NCBI RefSeq assembly: GCF_022376445.1
Contig: NW_025954962.1
Coordinates: 1,178,001 to 1,242,000 of the forward strand
From: Fomitopsis serialis
Lineage: Eukaryota; Basidiomycota; Agaricomycetes; Polyporales; Fomitopsidaceae
Length of the DNA stretch: 64,000 nt
Reading direction: 5' to 3'
The notes under the pieces were generated by a model. The model did no database searches, was not told where the DNA came from, and saw nothing but the letters and a program-made list of their open reading frames with translations. Position numbers and translations under genes: made by a program. This document shows positions 21,393 to 33,890 of the stretch, piece after piece (the stretch's first letter is position 1; each line of letters begins with the position of its first letter).

Positions 21393-24374
21393 CTATGTCC
21401 TGCCATACTTCGGCTTGAAGAAGGCTGGAGGTAAAGCATGCAGGACGTCCACTAACGGCCGCTCGACGACCAAGAGCTCCTTAGGCCCGATGAAGTCGAC
21501 GAACAACAGAGGCCGGTACTTCGTGATCAGCGTAAGTTCTTCTGCGGGTTCCCCATCTCGCCCTCCTCGACGACGGGCGCGGAGGGGTTGACGACGTGAT
21601 GCGGCGCAAGCTCACCGCGTTTGCGCCCGTACGGATCTCGCCGCCGCCTCTTCTCGAAGACACCCGAGCCAGGATCCGCATCCAGCTTGATGCGGCACAG
21701 CCAAGTCGCGCCCCAGAAGAGCGCGTTCCTCGGCGGGAGACTCCTTCCCGCCGCGTCCATGCCCTCGACCACATCACTGGCCGGAGCGACCGTCGCCCCC
21801 GGGTCGAACGTCACGCCGACGATGGGGTCGTGCATCTGCAGGAACTTCTCAGGCATCCGCTTGACGACCCTCTGTGCCCACTTCGGAACGAGCGCGTCTC
21901 GACGTCGTACACCTCCACCGTGTTGTTCGCGAGCCCGATGACGAGCGTGCTCGAGTTGGCAGTGTCGAACGCGAGCGCGTGGATGGCGGAGGCGAAGGAG
22001 GGGAGGGTGGTGTGATACGTTACGGAGTCGAGGTTGAAGACGAAGGTGCGTCCGTGTGTGTCGGTCGTCACGAGCCACTGGCCATCTGGGCTGGTGGCCA
22101 TCCGCGTCACGGTGGGGATGGCATTGCTTTGGGGGAGGCCGTCTTCGATGGCTGATGATTCGCTCTCAGAAGCGTCACCGTCTTGGGCGCCTCCGCAGAC
22201 TCATCAGGAGCGGGGGAGGCATCTTCTGCAGGCCCTTGCTGCCGATCCTCCCTTGATGATACGCCCACCCATAATAGACCCCGCGACCCGGTGCTGGTCG
22301 AACCTGCGCATTGCTATGGCGGTCGTGACCCGAGGTCAAAGACGACGACGTAAGATGACATGGCAGTCGCAACCACGAGCTTTGACGAGTCTGGCGAGAA
22401 TATGAGGGAGGATGCGCCTGCTGACGGTGTCTTATCAGGAAGCTGGCTGTGCAGGATAGCAGAAAAATCTCGTATCCGACGAGGTGTCAGATCGCCATTC
22501 GACTGACAGCGGTTGTAAGCACCATCTATTTAGTCAACGAGATGCTGTGCGCTCACCTCTTGCTTCAGCTCAAACAGCTTAGTCTCGTACCAGTCTGACA
22601 CAGCTATCCAGCGTCCGTCGTCCGAGATTGCGCTTGCAACATGGTTCGTATGGACGTTGAGGTCCATGTCCAGGATACGCTCGAACCCGCCATCCGGCTT
22701 CTCCTCGTCGAAGCTTTCGATATCGAGTGGGTTCTGCCTTTGTAGGACTCGCCACACCGTCAAAGACGTGTCCCTCATGCAGAGCAACAGTCGCGCCTGC
22801 CGCGCGAGGTGCATCGCAGACGTATTGGACGGCCCCGAACTATACGCCAATCTTCGGTTATATGAGTCCCCAAATGTCGCCTCCGTACTCGTCACGAGCG
22901 GGTTCGTGATGTTCGTGACGGTCGCGGAGCGAGCGCTGCGGGCGTACGTTCACTGACATGTCTAGGCCCCCGGATGCGAGAATTGGTGCGACGTCGATGG
23001 GGAATTGCCGGCGGTAGGCGGGAGGGAGGGGTGTATGCGGCGGCCAGATGGTGAGGGCGCGAACATCGTGTGAATGCATACGGCGTGAGGCGGACATGAT
23101 CCAACGGGAGGAGCTGCGCTTGAGCACGGATGTACTCTTCGGGTTCGTCATTTTGACGTGGGTGAATTGGGTGATCTTCTGGTCGACGCCTGAGGTGTAC
23201 ACAGCTGTTCCGTCCTGCGATGCCGTCAATACTAAACGAAGGCGGGGTAGCGGCAAAACATACCGGACTGATTGTCATGCAGAGAATATCTGCTGCATGA
23301 CCGGGGAAGCTGTCCGTCTGTGTACATGTCACTGGGTCCCAGAATTTCACTATGCCCATCGAGTCTCCGGACACTATTGTGCCGTCACTGGTAATGAACG
23401 TTCATTAGGTGAAAATAGACACAGGACATTATACTCACCCGAGAACTCCCACTGCCCACACTAGCGTTCGCTCGCCCTTCACCTTCTCCGTAGTCATCCG
23501 ATCCAAGACACGGCCGGTGCCCACATCCCACTTGCGCACACACGAGTCTGAGCATCCTGCTACGAGCCAGGAGTCCGACCAGTCATCCTCGTCGTCGTCA
23601 TCGTCGCTGTCTTCTGTAGCTGCCTTTTCTTGGGTCTTACTTGTGTCACGCGGAATCGGAGGACCCCAAGCAATGCTGAGTATGCGATTCTTGATTCGGT
23701 CGAAGCGGCGTAGATGCGTAAGGGAGTCATATTCAATGGAGATGAGTCGGATGGAGCCGTCCTCGCAGCCGAGGGCGAGCTGAGTGCCTGCAGGATTTGG
23801 GGTCACCGCCCAGATGGAGCCTCCTTGCGAGCTCAATGTTCTCTGAAACACGAGGCGTCAGACGAGGTGCTTGTTCATGGGATAGAATGAGCCGGGCGCA
23901 CCCTAATGCAGGACCGTTCAAGGTCCCACTCTACTAATTCACTGCTCCCTCCTGCGCTGAACAGTCGTAGATTCGCAAGCGTAGGCACCCCGCCTTCACC
24001 TACTTGGTCGGGATTCTTGATAGTAAAGGCTAGGCAATCGACTTTCGAGGGAGATGGGCCGGGTATTGTCTGAAATCAATGAGCACCGACGCCTTAAGTG
24101 CAGCTTCTGTACCACACACCTTCCGCACTGCCCAGGCCTGCGGTGCCTGCACCTTCTGCTCCGAGCCCGTCCACTCATATATCTCGATGTTACCATTCGC
24201 CCTCCCTACTGCCAATGTCCCGGGCGTCAGCGCTTTCCGACTAGAGCTTGCAGCACTTTTCTTTCCCTTGACTGAGGGAAGCGGGAGAGGAGGAAAGGCT
24301 AGGGCGGTGATCGCGGAGGGAGAAAAGTCGATGAACCGGCAGCGGTGCACTGCTAGCGAGGTGCCCTCAATCAT
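21393..24374 (-). CDS. UTP4: U3 snoRNP WD40 protein Utp4 (cirhin), with frame breaks
   Basis: Part of the t-UTP/UtpA complex that starts small-subunit rRNA processing. ATG 24374 reads MIEGTSLAVHRCRFIDFSPS, then WD blades: ALTPGTLAVGRANGNIEIYEW, KVDCLAFT..LRLFSAGGSSELVEWDLER, SIWAVTPNPAGTQLALGCED, an acidic insert (TEDSDDDDDEDDW), WLVAGCSDSCVRKWDVGTG, DGTIVSGDSMGIVKFWD and AVYTSGVDQKITQF. The second half, SFASAIHALAFDTANSSTLV and LFWGATWLCRIKLDAD, and the end YRPLLFVDFIGPKELLVVER, FKPKYG, match the Utp4 C-terminus. The first half is fully open. The second half changes frame at about 22945, 22930, 22335, 22200, 21895 and 21550, each consistent with one missing base (or equivalent). Stop TAG at 21393-21395. 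Transcribed away from TIM10, with 273 bases between the starts. Confidence 0.9.
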
Positions 24375-24647
24375 GGCGAGGCTCTTTTGGGGAAGGGGAT
24401 GGGGACACTGCTAGGACGGCGATCGCGTCTGGGACGAATTTCGCGAGACGCGAAAGTCACGAGCAGCGTTTTTCTCGCTTCCACATTCGGCAGGGGATCG
24501 TACGCGCTCGAGGGCGCAGGCGTGTCATACCGTGCTCTCGTCAGTGCTACCGCGATTTGCTGCCTTCGCTCGCATCACTGCTCTCTGCGGCACTTCAGAC
24601 TAGAACTTTTGAACGTCTCTAAAACTTGACGAATTCATTCGCCGAAA

Positions 24648-25069
24648 ATGTCGTTTCTCGGTCGGTCAGGAGCACCCTCAGGCTCTGTCAACCCGGAGAG
24701 GGTAGAAATGGCCATGCAAGAGTACGTCTGGTCGTTCAACGTGTTCGACCAACGTTCCTGATGAGTCTACACAGGCTTGACATGATCACGGACGTCTTCA
24801 ACCGTCTCGTCACGTCAGTGCTAGGCAGCTATGTCTCGCTCCGGTAACGGACCGCTTAATGGCGTCTTTCCTGCAGGTCTTGTCACAGCAAGTGCGTCAG
24901 CCCAAGATACGCGGAAGGCGATCTCAGCAAGGGCGAGAGCGTTTGCATCGACCGATGCGTCTCAAAATTCTTCGAGGTCAACAAGAAGGTCGGAGAGAAG
25001 TTGCAAAGCATGGGCGCGGGCCAGAGCGGTGGTGGTGGCAGCAGTCAGAGCGCATTCGGTTCACTATAA
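24648..25069 (+). CDS. TIM10: Mitochondrial import chaperone Tim10
   Basis: A small Tim protein of the intermembrane space that carries hydrophobic precursors to TIM22 as a Tim9-Tim10 hexamer. Exons: [55 protein letters not shown] and onward. The twin CX3C motifs CHSKC and CIDRC are separated by 15 residues ([16 protein letters not shown] region), the family spacing. The Gly/Ser/Gln-rich tail ends SQSAFGSL before TAA 25067. Both introns (about 50-60 bases) have GT..AG ends and keep frame. About 92 residues, normal for Tim10. Shares a 273-base promoter interval with UTP4. Confidence 0.95.
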
Positions 25070-25271
25070 TGGGAGGATGCAGTGGTGACGAGACGGGTGT
25101 AGATGGCACCGCACTGATGTCTTAGCTATAGATTCTACTTAATGCCCCAGGAACCCTTGCCGATTAGATCACAAAATCCCAGCAACCCAAAAATCCACTG
25201 CATATGCGAAAGCTCGTGTAATGCCCAAGTAGGCTCTATGAAGCACAGGAGAACGTCTAGCAGGAATCTTG

Positions 25272-25679
25272 TCACTTCCCGTAAGTCGGGAAACACTCGG
25301 CCAATGTCTTTGAGTGCTTGCCCTGTGCGTGCTCTTCGAGCCTAGAGAATCCGCCCGATTAGTGAGAACTATGGAGTGGTGAATGACGACGCTCACGCCG
25401 GTGCACGAGTGGTCAGCATCTGGAAATTGTCTGGTGAGCGACGTATGGACTGCGGACAAAACAGAGCCAAGACGTACGAATGCCTGCTTGCATGTCTGGC
25501 AGACAATGTTCATGGCAGCCTGATTAGTCTTGGTCTGGCTTTTGGCAGTGCCTCCGGCCTTGGCCGCGTTCCTCTCGCGCTTCTGAGCCGCCTTTGCACC
25601 CTACAAGGTCGGAGACAGGTACATGGATTCACCATAGATCGGGGGAGTCTCGTTAGAGAGAAGTGCTCACGTTTCCCAT
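25272..25679 (-). CDS. Small zinc-binding protein, ZNF706/SERF (4F5) type
   Basis: A 65-75 residue eukaryotic protein with an N-terminal basic 4F5-like helix and one C2H2-like zinc site. ATG 25679 gives a three-codon first exon MGN. Exon 2 is GAKAAQKRERNAAKAGGTAK, then SQTKTNQAAMNIVCQTCKQAF with the CxxC pair. Exon 3 MLTTRAPA and exon 4 LEEHAQGKHSKTLAECFPTYGK supply the HxxxxH pair; TGA at 25272-25274. All three introns obey GT..AG and keep frame. The family is common in plants, animals and fungi; human ZNF706 has been linked to translation control and protein aggregation, but a fungal role is not defined. It is divergent from the threonine aldolase gene. Confidence 0.88.
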
Positions 25680-26077
25680 TGCTGAAATCGAGAGAAGTAG
25701 AAACAGAAATCCGAGGAATCTAGACGGCCGAGACGGAGAAGGAAGTAGACCGAGCGTACAATGGCGACCACCTGCAGGAGGGCAGGCCTCTGTGCGGAGC
25801 AGCGATCGAGAAAAGATGGGATGCGTCGGAGCGCCCGACTGGCTGCCAGACGAATGGCGCGAGGGCTGCGGGCGCGCGAGCCGGCGGCCCGCAAAACTTA
25901 CGCAGGAACAATCTCGATGCTATACTTAAAGTCCCCAGTCATGCCTCGACCTGTATCCCATATCCACGGTTTCAGGCCGCATGAGTCATCTCACATTCTG
26001 TTCTCTCCTGCGTACCCAGTGCACTCGCTCGCCGACCAGGCTCACCCAAGTAGCTCGCCACATCCCGCAAGTTCGCA
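25680..26077. other. Divergent promoter region (zinc protein / threonine aldolase)
   Basis: About 400 bases between two genes pointing apart (starts at 25679 and 26078). No further gene seen. Probably a shared bidirectional promoter. Confidence 0.45.
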
Positions 26078-27706
26078 ATGGCTGCTCACGGGACATATAC
26101 ACCGACAAAGGTGATCGAGGAGGCAAAGTTAGACATTCTTGCGCAGACGCAGGAAGACGTGGTGCCGCTTGCATGCATGGAGACCAAATGTTCACTGACT
26201 TGCACCCTTGACAGGATAATGCGAAGTGGAGGAGACAAGTCTCGCGGAGCTTTCTCTGTGATTACCCTCAGCTCAGCTTATTGACACCTTGCTTACTGAG
26301 AAACCCAAGCGGATACCATCACAGGTTTGAGGCATTGCCCTCCACAATGAGCTTCGACGCCCTGACCAGGCTTCGTGCAGCGCCAACTGCAGAGATGTAC
26401 GTTTACGCCGTGCGGGCATCTCTCGGAGACGATGTCTACGACGAGCCTTGCACCAAGCTCCTGGAACAGCATATGGCGAAGTTGACCGGCAAGGAGGCGC
26501 TCTGTTCGTGCCGTCTGGTACGATGTCAAACCAGCTTGCTCTCCGGACACACCTAAGCAGCCACCATACTCGGTACTCTGTGACCACCGAGCGCATATCG
26601 CAAGGTCCGCACATTCACTCAATAGGAATGAATTTAGGCCTAATAGAACGTCATTTAGATACGAGCTGGTGGACGGCTTTCCATTCCGGTGCCCAGCTTG
26701 ACTATGTGATCCCTCTAACGGTAAGAGCCAGATATGAAGCGACATAGGTGTGTCTCACGACGCGATGTAGGGCATCAGTCACCTGGATGATATCAAAGAG
26801 CATGTGGTCCTCGGCAGCGATATCACAGGTACGTCGACGTAGTGTCCTCTTCTGTCTGTCCTGATGGCGCATAGCTGCCCGACTGCTATCATCGAGCTCG
26901 AGAACACGCTCAACGGCACGATCATCCCGCAACAAGATGTCATTGAGATCTCCGAATTCGCCCACGCCAACGACATCATAATGCATCTCGACGGTGCGCG
27001 GATCTGGCATGTCGCAGCGGAGACCGGGACGCCTCTGTCGAACTCTGCGCCCCTTCGACTCTGTGAGTCTATGCTTCAGCAAGGGTCTCGGTATGTCAAC
27101 CTCAGTTCTGTTGTGCTTTGAATTACGCGTCTAGGTGCACCTATGGCTCGTGCCTGTCGGCACAAAGCAATTCATCACCCGGCCAGATGGTTCCGCAAGC
27201 TCTTCGGCGGCGGCATGAGGCAGACCGGCTTCATGTCAGCATCCGCTGCCTACGCGCTCACACATCACTTCCCCCTTCTGCCCGGTGTGCATGCGCTCAC
27301 CCGCAAGCTGGAAAAGGGCCTCGAGGAGATTGGCGTGCGGATCACGAGTCGCGCCGAGACTTGCATGGTTCGTAACCCCGCTTGCGAACCTATGCGCGCG
27401 TTCTGACTGTGCTCGTAGGTCTTCTACGACCCCTCACCAATTGGTGTCTCGTACGCAGAGATCATCGACCGCGCGAGCAAGCTCCCTGAGCCGATCAAGC
27501 TCGGTGGCTCGCGATTAGTCGTTCATATTCAAACAGCTGAGGACACTGTCGACGATTTCCTCGCCGTCATTCGCAAGCTGGCCCAAGAGAAGAAGGACGC
27601 TGGCTTTGTGTACTCAGAGCAACAGCAGAAAGCCAATGGTGTCGGCAGGAGCAGCATCTACGTCAAGGTCAAGGCGTCGGACCTCGAGAAAGTACAGCAC
27701 CAGTGA
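26078..27706 (+). CDS. L-threonine/allo-threonine aldolase, many single-base frame breaks
   Basis: A PLP enzyme of the Gly1 family that splits threonine to glycine and acetaldehyde. Recognisable blocks, spread over all three frames: APTAEMYVYAVRASLGDDVYDE, KLLEQHMAKLTGKE, ALFVPSGTMSNQLALRTHL, FHSGAQLDYVIP, AIIELENTLNGTIIPQQDV, IIMHLDGARIWHVAAETG, an FSKG-type lysine region at about 27085, WFRKLFGGGMRQTGFMSASA and LGGSRLVVHI. The tail YVKVKASDLEKVQHQ ends at TGA 27704. The region 26490-27185 needs about ten one-base corrections, nearly all a missing G, C or A in a short run, to read as one protein; after 27190 it is clean. ATG 26078 (MAAHGTYTPTKVIEEA) is my start, but the usual DFRSDT motif near the N-terminus cannot be read in the given sequence. 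Confidence 0.85.
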
Positions 27707-27976
27707 CATGTAGGCTCAATTTCATGTGCCTGCGATGTGTTCTGCAAATCATTCATACTTCCCTGGTTGTAGAGTTATCGCTCGTCGTAGAACGTCTAAA
27801 CGTGTACTAGAACTAGTTTATCGCTATGTATAGAGTATATCGGGGACGTCGCGTCCAATTTCCCTGTTGACACCCCACGTCATATTGCAAGATAATGATT
27901 CACACTGTCAATACACTAATAGGTGATCCAGGTAAAGTACTTTTGACTCCAGGGTCTCCGTCCGACTACCCCGGCA

Positions 27977-30900
27977 TTAACCCCTCCCTACATATCTCTG
28001 CTTTTCATACTCCTTCCACAAGGCTTTCATCGTGACCTTGCCGCTCGCATCCAGAGCGGACACCATCACCGCATCCCTGTTATGATCCCCCAGCATGTCA
28101 CACAGCGCGAACAGCCCCGGTTGGAGTTCTCTCCTCATCTGAGTCGAGACGACACAGAGCGGATCGTTTACGGCCTCGATATAGGCAGTCAACACGTATG
28201 CTGCGTGTTTCGAGAACGGGCGGGCAAGAGACTCGGGTTTCTGCGACTCCGGTTCTGTCCGTGCGTTCGTATGATGGTCTTGGTCGTGAGGGTCGTCATA
28301 AGCCTTGCGAGAGCTTTGGCTTCCTCGACGAGAGCGGTCTCTCCGCACTAATCCACGCAGGCAGCGTATTCATGACGAGCCTGGTCTGCTTTGCGCCCAA
28401 CTGTGGACGGAGCCCCCGGAGCGCGCTGATCAACCGGCGGAGGATCATGCCGAAATGTGGCAGAGTGTTCAAGATGAGGTCACGACGCAGGCGGATGAGC
28501 GCGCTGACGGTGTTGACGATCTCCTGGAACACAGTCGCATCGGTGCTCTGGTCGTGCTCGGAAGAACTGGCGAGGAGCTGTCCTACGATGGACCAGATAG
28601 CGGACATGTCCGAGGACCTCACGGAGGCGGGCTGGGAATAGGCGGTCAGACAATGACACAGCGCCCCTAGATAAAAATACACATACTCGGTCATTGCAGT
28701 AGCCACTCAACAAACCTAGGACCTCAAAGCGGATTGCAGGGGTCGAAAGATAGTCAGGCCGGTCCGCACATAACGTCAGGATTCTCGAGAAGGCCTGCTG
28801 CGTGATTTTGGAAGTTCCTGCACGCGCATGCGACGTGAATCATTGTGTCGAACCTGCGGACAAACAGGGCTTACCTTCCGGTGCATTGAGTTCTGATATC
28901 TTGAAGAGGCGAATGAGAATGGCAATATCGGTCGGCTGAAACGAAGCCACATTCACCGAGGCCTCGACGACGTAATCGACAAAATAGGAGTAGTCTTGGG
29001 TGGGCATCGACTTGCTGATGCTTGAAAGGCTCGCATCTAGAGCATGGACGCCTATAGAGCCCGGTCAGCCTGTCCATCCAATACGGGGGTAAAGACCACC
29101 AACCAGCTGAGCCACAGCATCGAGAGCATACCAGATATCCGGCTGCCAAACAGCCTATATACGTCTGTCGTCTGTCTGCAGCGGATGAATAGAGTTCCTC
29201 CTTCAAGACGTCGAGCAGTGAGAGGCATGTCGCCGTATTAGGGGTGTGCTGGTGATCGCCTAACAGCTGTCCCAATAGAAGATGGCCGTAGCGAGGCAGT
29301 GCGCTCACTATTCTTCAGTTGAAGTTTATCAGGTGAAGGGACCACAATTTTGATACTCACTGTCTGCCTGGATACATCTCCCCAACCACAGCGCATGAGA
29401 CCACATGCGCAAGGTGCCATGTTGGTCGTCCCATAAGCGTGTACGCGGCGATGTGCGGTCCTCGGGAGACATTCGCGATAGCTCTGCAGAGTATACAGCT
29501 ACCATGCATTCATACAATGTGCGTAGTGCTTCCTGCAGTTGCTGAGGGAGTCTACAAACCAACTGTAAGTCCTTACCGGACGCCATCTAGACTGTGAGCA
29601 ACATACTGGGATGATTCGAAGTTTGAAGCGACAATGGACACCAATCGGAGCAGTGTTCCCTCTGCTACCGGGCTGGAAGATTGTCGTCTTTGCTGCATCG
29701 GAACGTCCAGAATTCTCCTGATTCCTTCGACGGCTGCTAGAGCAGATCTCTCACCGCTTTTGGTAGTTCGGAAGAATGTCCTGGACAGTTACGCTATGAG
29801 TTTGCAACGATTCGCTCATAGATTGATGCTTACGCGAGGTGGACGCCAATGAGATCCAACGTTACGCAAGTCAGATCATCTTGCTGATCTACAGGAACAT
29901 CGACAGTATGTTGTGAATCCGACTTCAGTAGATAGCCAAAGTAGCCATCAACACCCTGCGCGGAGTTATCGTTTCTGTGCAGTGAGCGAAAAATGCCACC
30001 ACGTACCAGTTGATCGACATTCCCCTCATAAGACACTGCTCGTCGAATGAATTGCCGGACAATCAGGAGAGAGCGGGGACCGATGGCCTTGTCCATAACA
30101 CCAGTGCCGACGAGAACATCAGCCACAAGGGCACGTTGAAGGAGGTCCGCACGCAGTGTGCGCGATAGATATTCATCGGGCGTGTACAGCAAGATCTCAA
30201 AACCAGCAACACTTGAAGCGATTTCTGTCCGGAGTTTGCGTGACACACTGGTCTGCGTGCCGTCCAATAGTTTCTGCGCGTCAACATTTGCTAGAGCTGC
30301 TGTGCAGTCATGCAACTGCGCTAAGAATGCGTCTGCGTACACGCACGTGAGAAACAATAGGCTGTTATTGAACACTCACACCTACCCCTAAACCGGCGTA
30401 ACTCCCAGACATCAGCGCTGCGGAGAGTGACGGCGAGTATCGTGGCAGGAGTCAGTTGCTGACTGGTCTTTGTCGATCCATTCGCTCTGGAGGAACTGCT
30501 TGGGCTTATAGCTAGGATTACCTTCGCAAGCTTCGTCAACTGTTCCGCGGATGCTCGCGAACTGGTTCAGATGTCAATACGATACCGCCTCACTTCGGTG
30601 GCTCACTTACTCAAACAACGACAGCCATCTGGAAAGCGTGAGATGGAAAATGGCGACGACTGCTGGATTGTTCTTGTCGCTCAACTCATGAGACTTGCCT
30701 GACCAACCGAGTTCGGCGGCATCGCCATCGGTTTGAAGTCCCTCCAGGCATCGCAGCACTTCGTCGAGGACGCCTCTGGCAGCAGCGCTATCGCCGATGG
30801 CCGAGTCGTTGAGCAGCGTCCTGATCTGAAGGCCCGTTCAATCACTGCGTGTGGGCATGAAAATATATTTCTCACAATCGTAAGGCTGAACTCTGGTAGT

Positions 30901-33123
30901 ACATCATCATTACTGAGGAGGGTGCGCAGTCGCGATACGACATCCTCGTCCAGTTCCACACTCGGCCATCCATGACTTTTGCGGTCGTGATACACGAGCA
31001 GCGCACCTGTCGCGACGATCTGCCACGACCAAGTCCCCCGTCGGTTGCTGGCCTTCAGGGCTTTCACAGCCCCATTCAAAGCGCGAGGGAACACCAAGGC
31101 ACAGGTTGTGCCGACCATGTCGTGAAGCTCTTTCCGAGAGTCTTCGAGCATTGCTCGCATCGCCAGAGAGCTAAGCACGACCACGACTATCCTTGAAACC
31201 AGGGCAAACTCCACAGCACACCACGCCGGGTCGACTCGTATGTCCTCGCCTGTACTTTTCTTGCGTTTCTTCCTCGACCCATCGCCGTCCTCCGCCCCAA
31301 CTCTTTTGTTTTGTTCCCGGAACTGCTGGAAGGTGTCTTGGAAATGTTCGATGACAACACGAGAGACATCCACGATTTGGCCAGGCGTGAGGAAGCCATG
31401 TATTGCTTGGCGGAGTCGATCAATCGATTCGAAGGTGAACAATGGGCCGCCGAGGACTTTTGCGTACGCCTCGTGTGGTTGGGTACTAGATCCTTGCCAA
31501 TGACGAAGAGAGACGGCATCGAGCCAGGAATCGACGAGCGTGTTCACTGTGCGAGTCTTGGTATGGAAGTCGAATAGCAGGCGCATGTACATTGAAGATG
31601 ATAGGTCTGGCGCAGTCTATAGACGCGTTCAGCATCGTACCAAAAAAAGTAGCGGATACTCACTCGAGCGAGCACAGGCCAGACCGCAGGCAATGTTGGA
31701 GCAATGAGGTCATAGTCAATGCGCGTCAGTAGAGCGAGCACGTCTACAGCCTTGTCAATGAGTGAGGCATCTGCGCGTCCAAGGTTAACACGGAAGGCAC
31801 ATGGAATCGATGAAGGACTGCCCACCTTCGGAATACGTAAGAGTTCTAACAGCCATACCACCACTGCTCCTGAGGACTTCAGTGCTATTTGCGTCTGAGG
31901 CATTGTACAGGCTCTCGCTGTCGACTATTTCGAGTAAGGATACTCTTGCGTCCCATGTCAAAGGACTGTCTGGACTGGGAGCGGCGCTGAGAATATTTTC
32001 GCAGAGCGCGTAGAATGCGAGGCCCGCGAGTTGAACCTGGGTAGAGGCATGTCCGGCAGCGTTGTTCGAACCTTGGCTGAACAGGGTATTCCGATTCTTC
32101 TTCAACGTTGGCACGAACGAGGCGAACAAGAGGGGCAAGGCACGTAAGACGACCTTTGCCGACGAAGGCAAGCATTTACTAATAGCATCCTTCAGAGCGG
32201 CGTCGCATTTGTGATCTTCAACATTGCGCAGGATATCGACACTGAACAGGGTCTCGATGCCTGCAGAGTAAATGTCGCAAATGGTCGCGTGTTGCACGTC
32301 AAGGAGCCGGGTACCGTGTTGAATGCATCGAAGCCAATGAAGGAAATGGGTCTGCAGAAACGTCGTGTACAGCTACAATGAGGGAACGTAAGTCAGGGTC
32401 TTCAAAGCATCTTAGTCACCATCGTACCTTCTTTTTGTTCGCGACATTACTGAATGCAATCCTATACGATGAGATAATAAGGGAGGCAACTTTTGCAACG
32501 TGTATTTCCGGCTCCGCATGATCGTCTTCGCCTGTCCTGTTAGTTGAGAGGTGCGCTAGTAGTGCACCGAAGCATTCGAGCAAGATGTCCGGATTGAACT
32601 TCGGCGAAGTCAAGGGCCATATAGTAGCAAGGCATCGAGCGAAAAGCTTGTTGAGTTTAACCCTGGCCCGTTCATCCTGAGAGCTTGACAGGGAGAGGTA
32701 TGCCGTAACAATGGGAGCTAGTGGGATCCGGTTAAGCAGTGGCAAAAGCCATCTCCTTGCCGCACGGCTCGCATCCGTGTGTTTCACATCCTCTTCGTCA
32801 GGCGAGCAAACGATATCAGATAGAAGCTGCCAGTAGCGCGAGTCTAAAATCGGGTTTGCCTCTCTGTGTAGAATCCCGTTTGCCTCGTTGAAACAGGACT
32901 CGAGAAAACTGAGGACGCACCCTGCTTTCGCTTTATCCTTCAACAGACGCGTCAGAAGCCAGTCGACGATGACCTCGTCCTTGTTCGGGAAGAGAAAGCT
33001 AGCATTGTCCCATGCTTCTCGTGCGAGCTCGATTTTGGACGGCCCGTTTGCGTGAGGAGGATCCGAGTGCGCTTTGAGTGTTTTGATGAAATCCTGGGCC
33101 GAGCCAAGAGCAGAAGTGATCAT
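27977..33123 (-). CDS. URB2: Urb2/Npa2-family ribosome biogenesis protein, with a few frame breaks
   Basis: A large nucleolar protein acting early in 60S assembly (Urb1-Urb2-Npa-Dbp6 group in yeast). ATG 33123 reads MITSALGSAQDFIKTLKAHS; alpha-helical repeat-like exons follow (LREANPILDSRYWQLL-type helices, LYTTFLQTHFLHWLRCIQ, VVLRALPLLFASFVPTL, RIDYDLIAPTLPAVWPVLAR, RLLFDFHTKTRTVNTLVDSW). A nuclear basic patch GSRKKRKKSTGED lies at about 31260. The diagnostic Urb2/Npa2 C-terminal domain is at 28700-27977: RRDLILNTLPHFGMILRRLI, AAYVLTAYIEA, GLFALCDMLGDHNRDAVMV, SALDASGKVTMKALWKEYEK, QRYVGRG-stop. Frame changes unexplained by introns occur at about 31900, 28330 and 28260. Several introns lie between the blocks. 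It converges with the aldolase gene, 270 bases apart. Confidence 0.85.
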
Positions 33124-33890
33124 CGTTGGTCCTTGCCGGGAGTCGCGCAGTCTCTGCTGAGTCCTGAGCACCTAGACTCGATTGTCCGTGCTGTCGGAGA
33201 TCTGCAAAACCTGGTCCTGCGAGCGCTGAATTGCAGCACACCAAAGTTTACGGTGCGCACTGCGCACAGATATCGGCCTCGTGTGGGTCGGCTGGTTTCG
33301 CGTGAGAGTGAGATCACACGGCAGGTCAAAGAGTCGAACGTGTCGGAAAAAGAGAAAGGACGGAGAGACGGCAGCGGAAGACGGCAGCGCAGGCGAAGAA
33401 AGCGAGGCAGGGAACCAAGATAGGCAACGCAGGTGCGGCCGCGGGCCACGTGGGCCGAGGCACTTGAGTCTATCCAGGATCGAGAATCGAGATGGCTAAA
33501 CGCATAAGTGAATGAATTCGTCTTCTGCCCCTTCATTAAGGTTTCTCTGCGCTCGTCTGCGACATTTCCTCGCTCCGGATCTCCCTTCCGTTCCCGCCTT
33601 TCATAGTCGATGTGCGCCTGAATGACAGGCCAGGCGGTCTGCAGCAACGCCATCCACCCGTTCCACAACGCCAGTGCTTTCTCCTCGTGTCATGGACCTG
33701 TAACCCATAGATTTATAGAACTCGACCGCCTGCAGGGCTCTGACTGTCATCCCGGTCTTTCGAACACCCGCTGTGGAGGCGGCAGCCGAGACTACTTGTA
33801 TATAGCTTTGTCCGCGGTGCGTACAGTCTCCCCCCACCGCCCCCGTCTACTCATGCCCTGTATCTCTCAGTGCCGGCCCTCCCTAAGATC
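33124..33890. other. Divergent promoter region upstream of URB2
   Basis: About 770 bases between genes pointing apart. The open frames here are Arg/Ser-rich and have no domain. TATATAG at about 33800 on the plus strand is a possible TATA box for the next gene. Confidence 0.4.
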
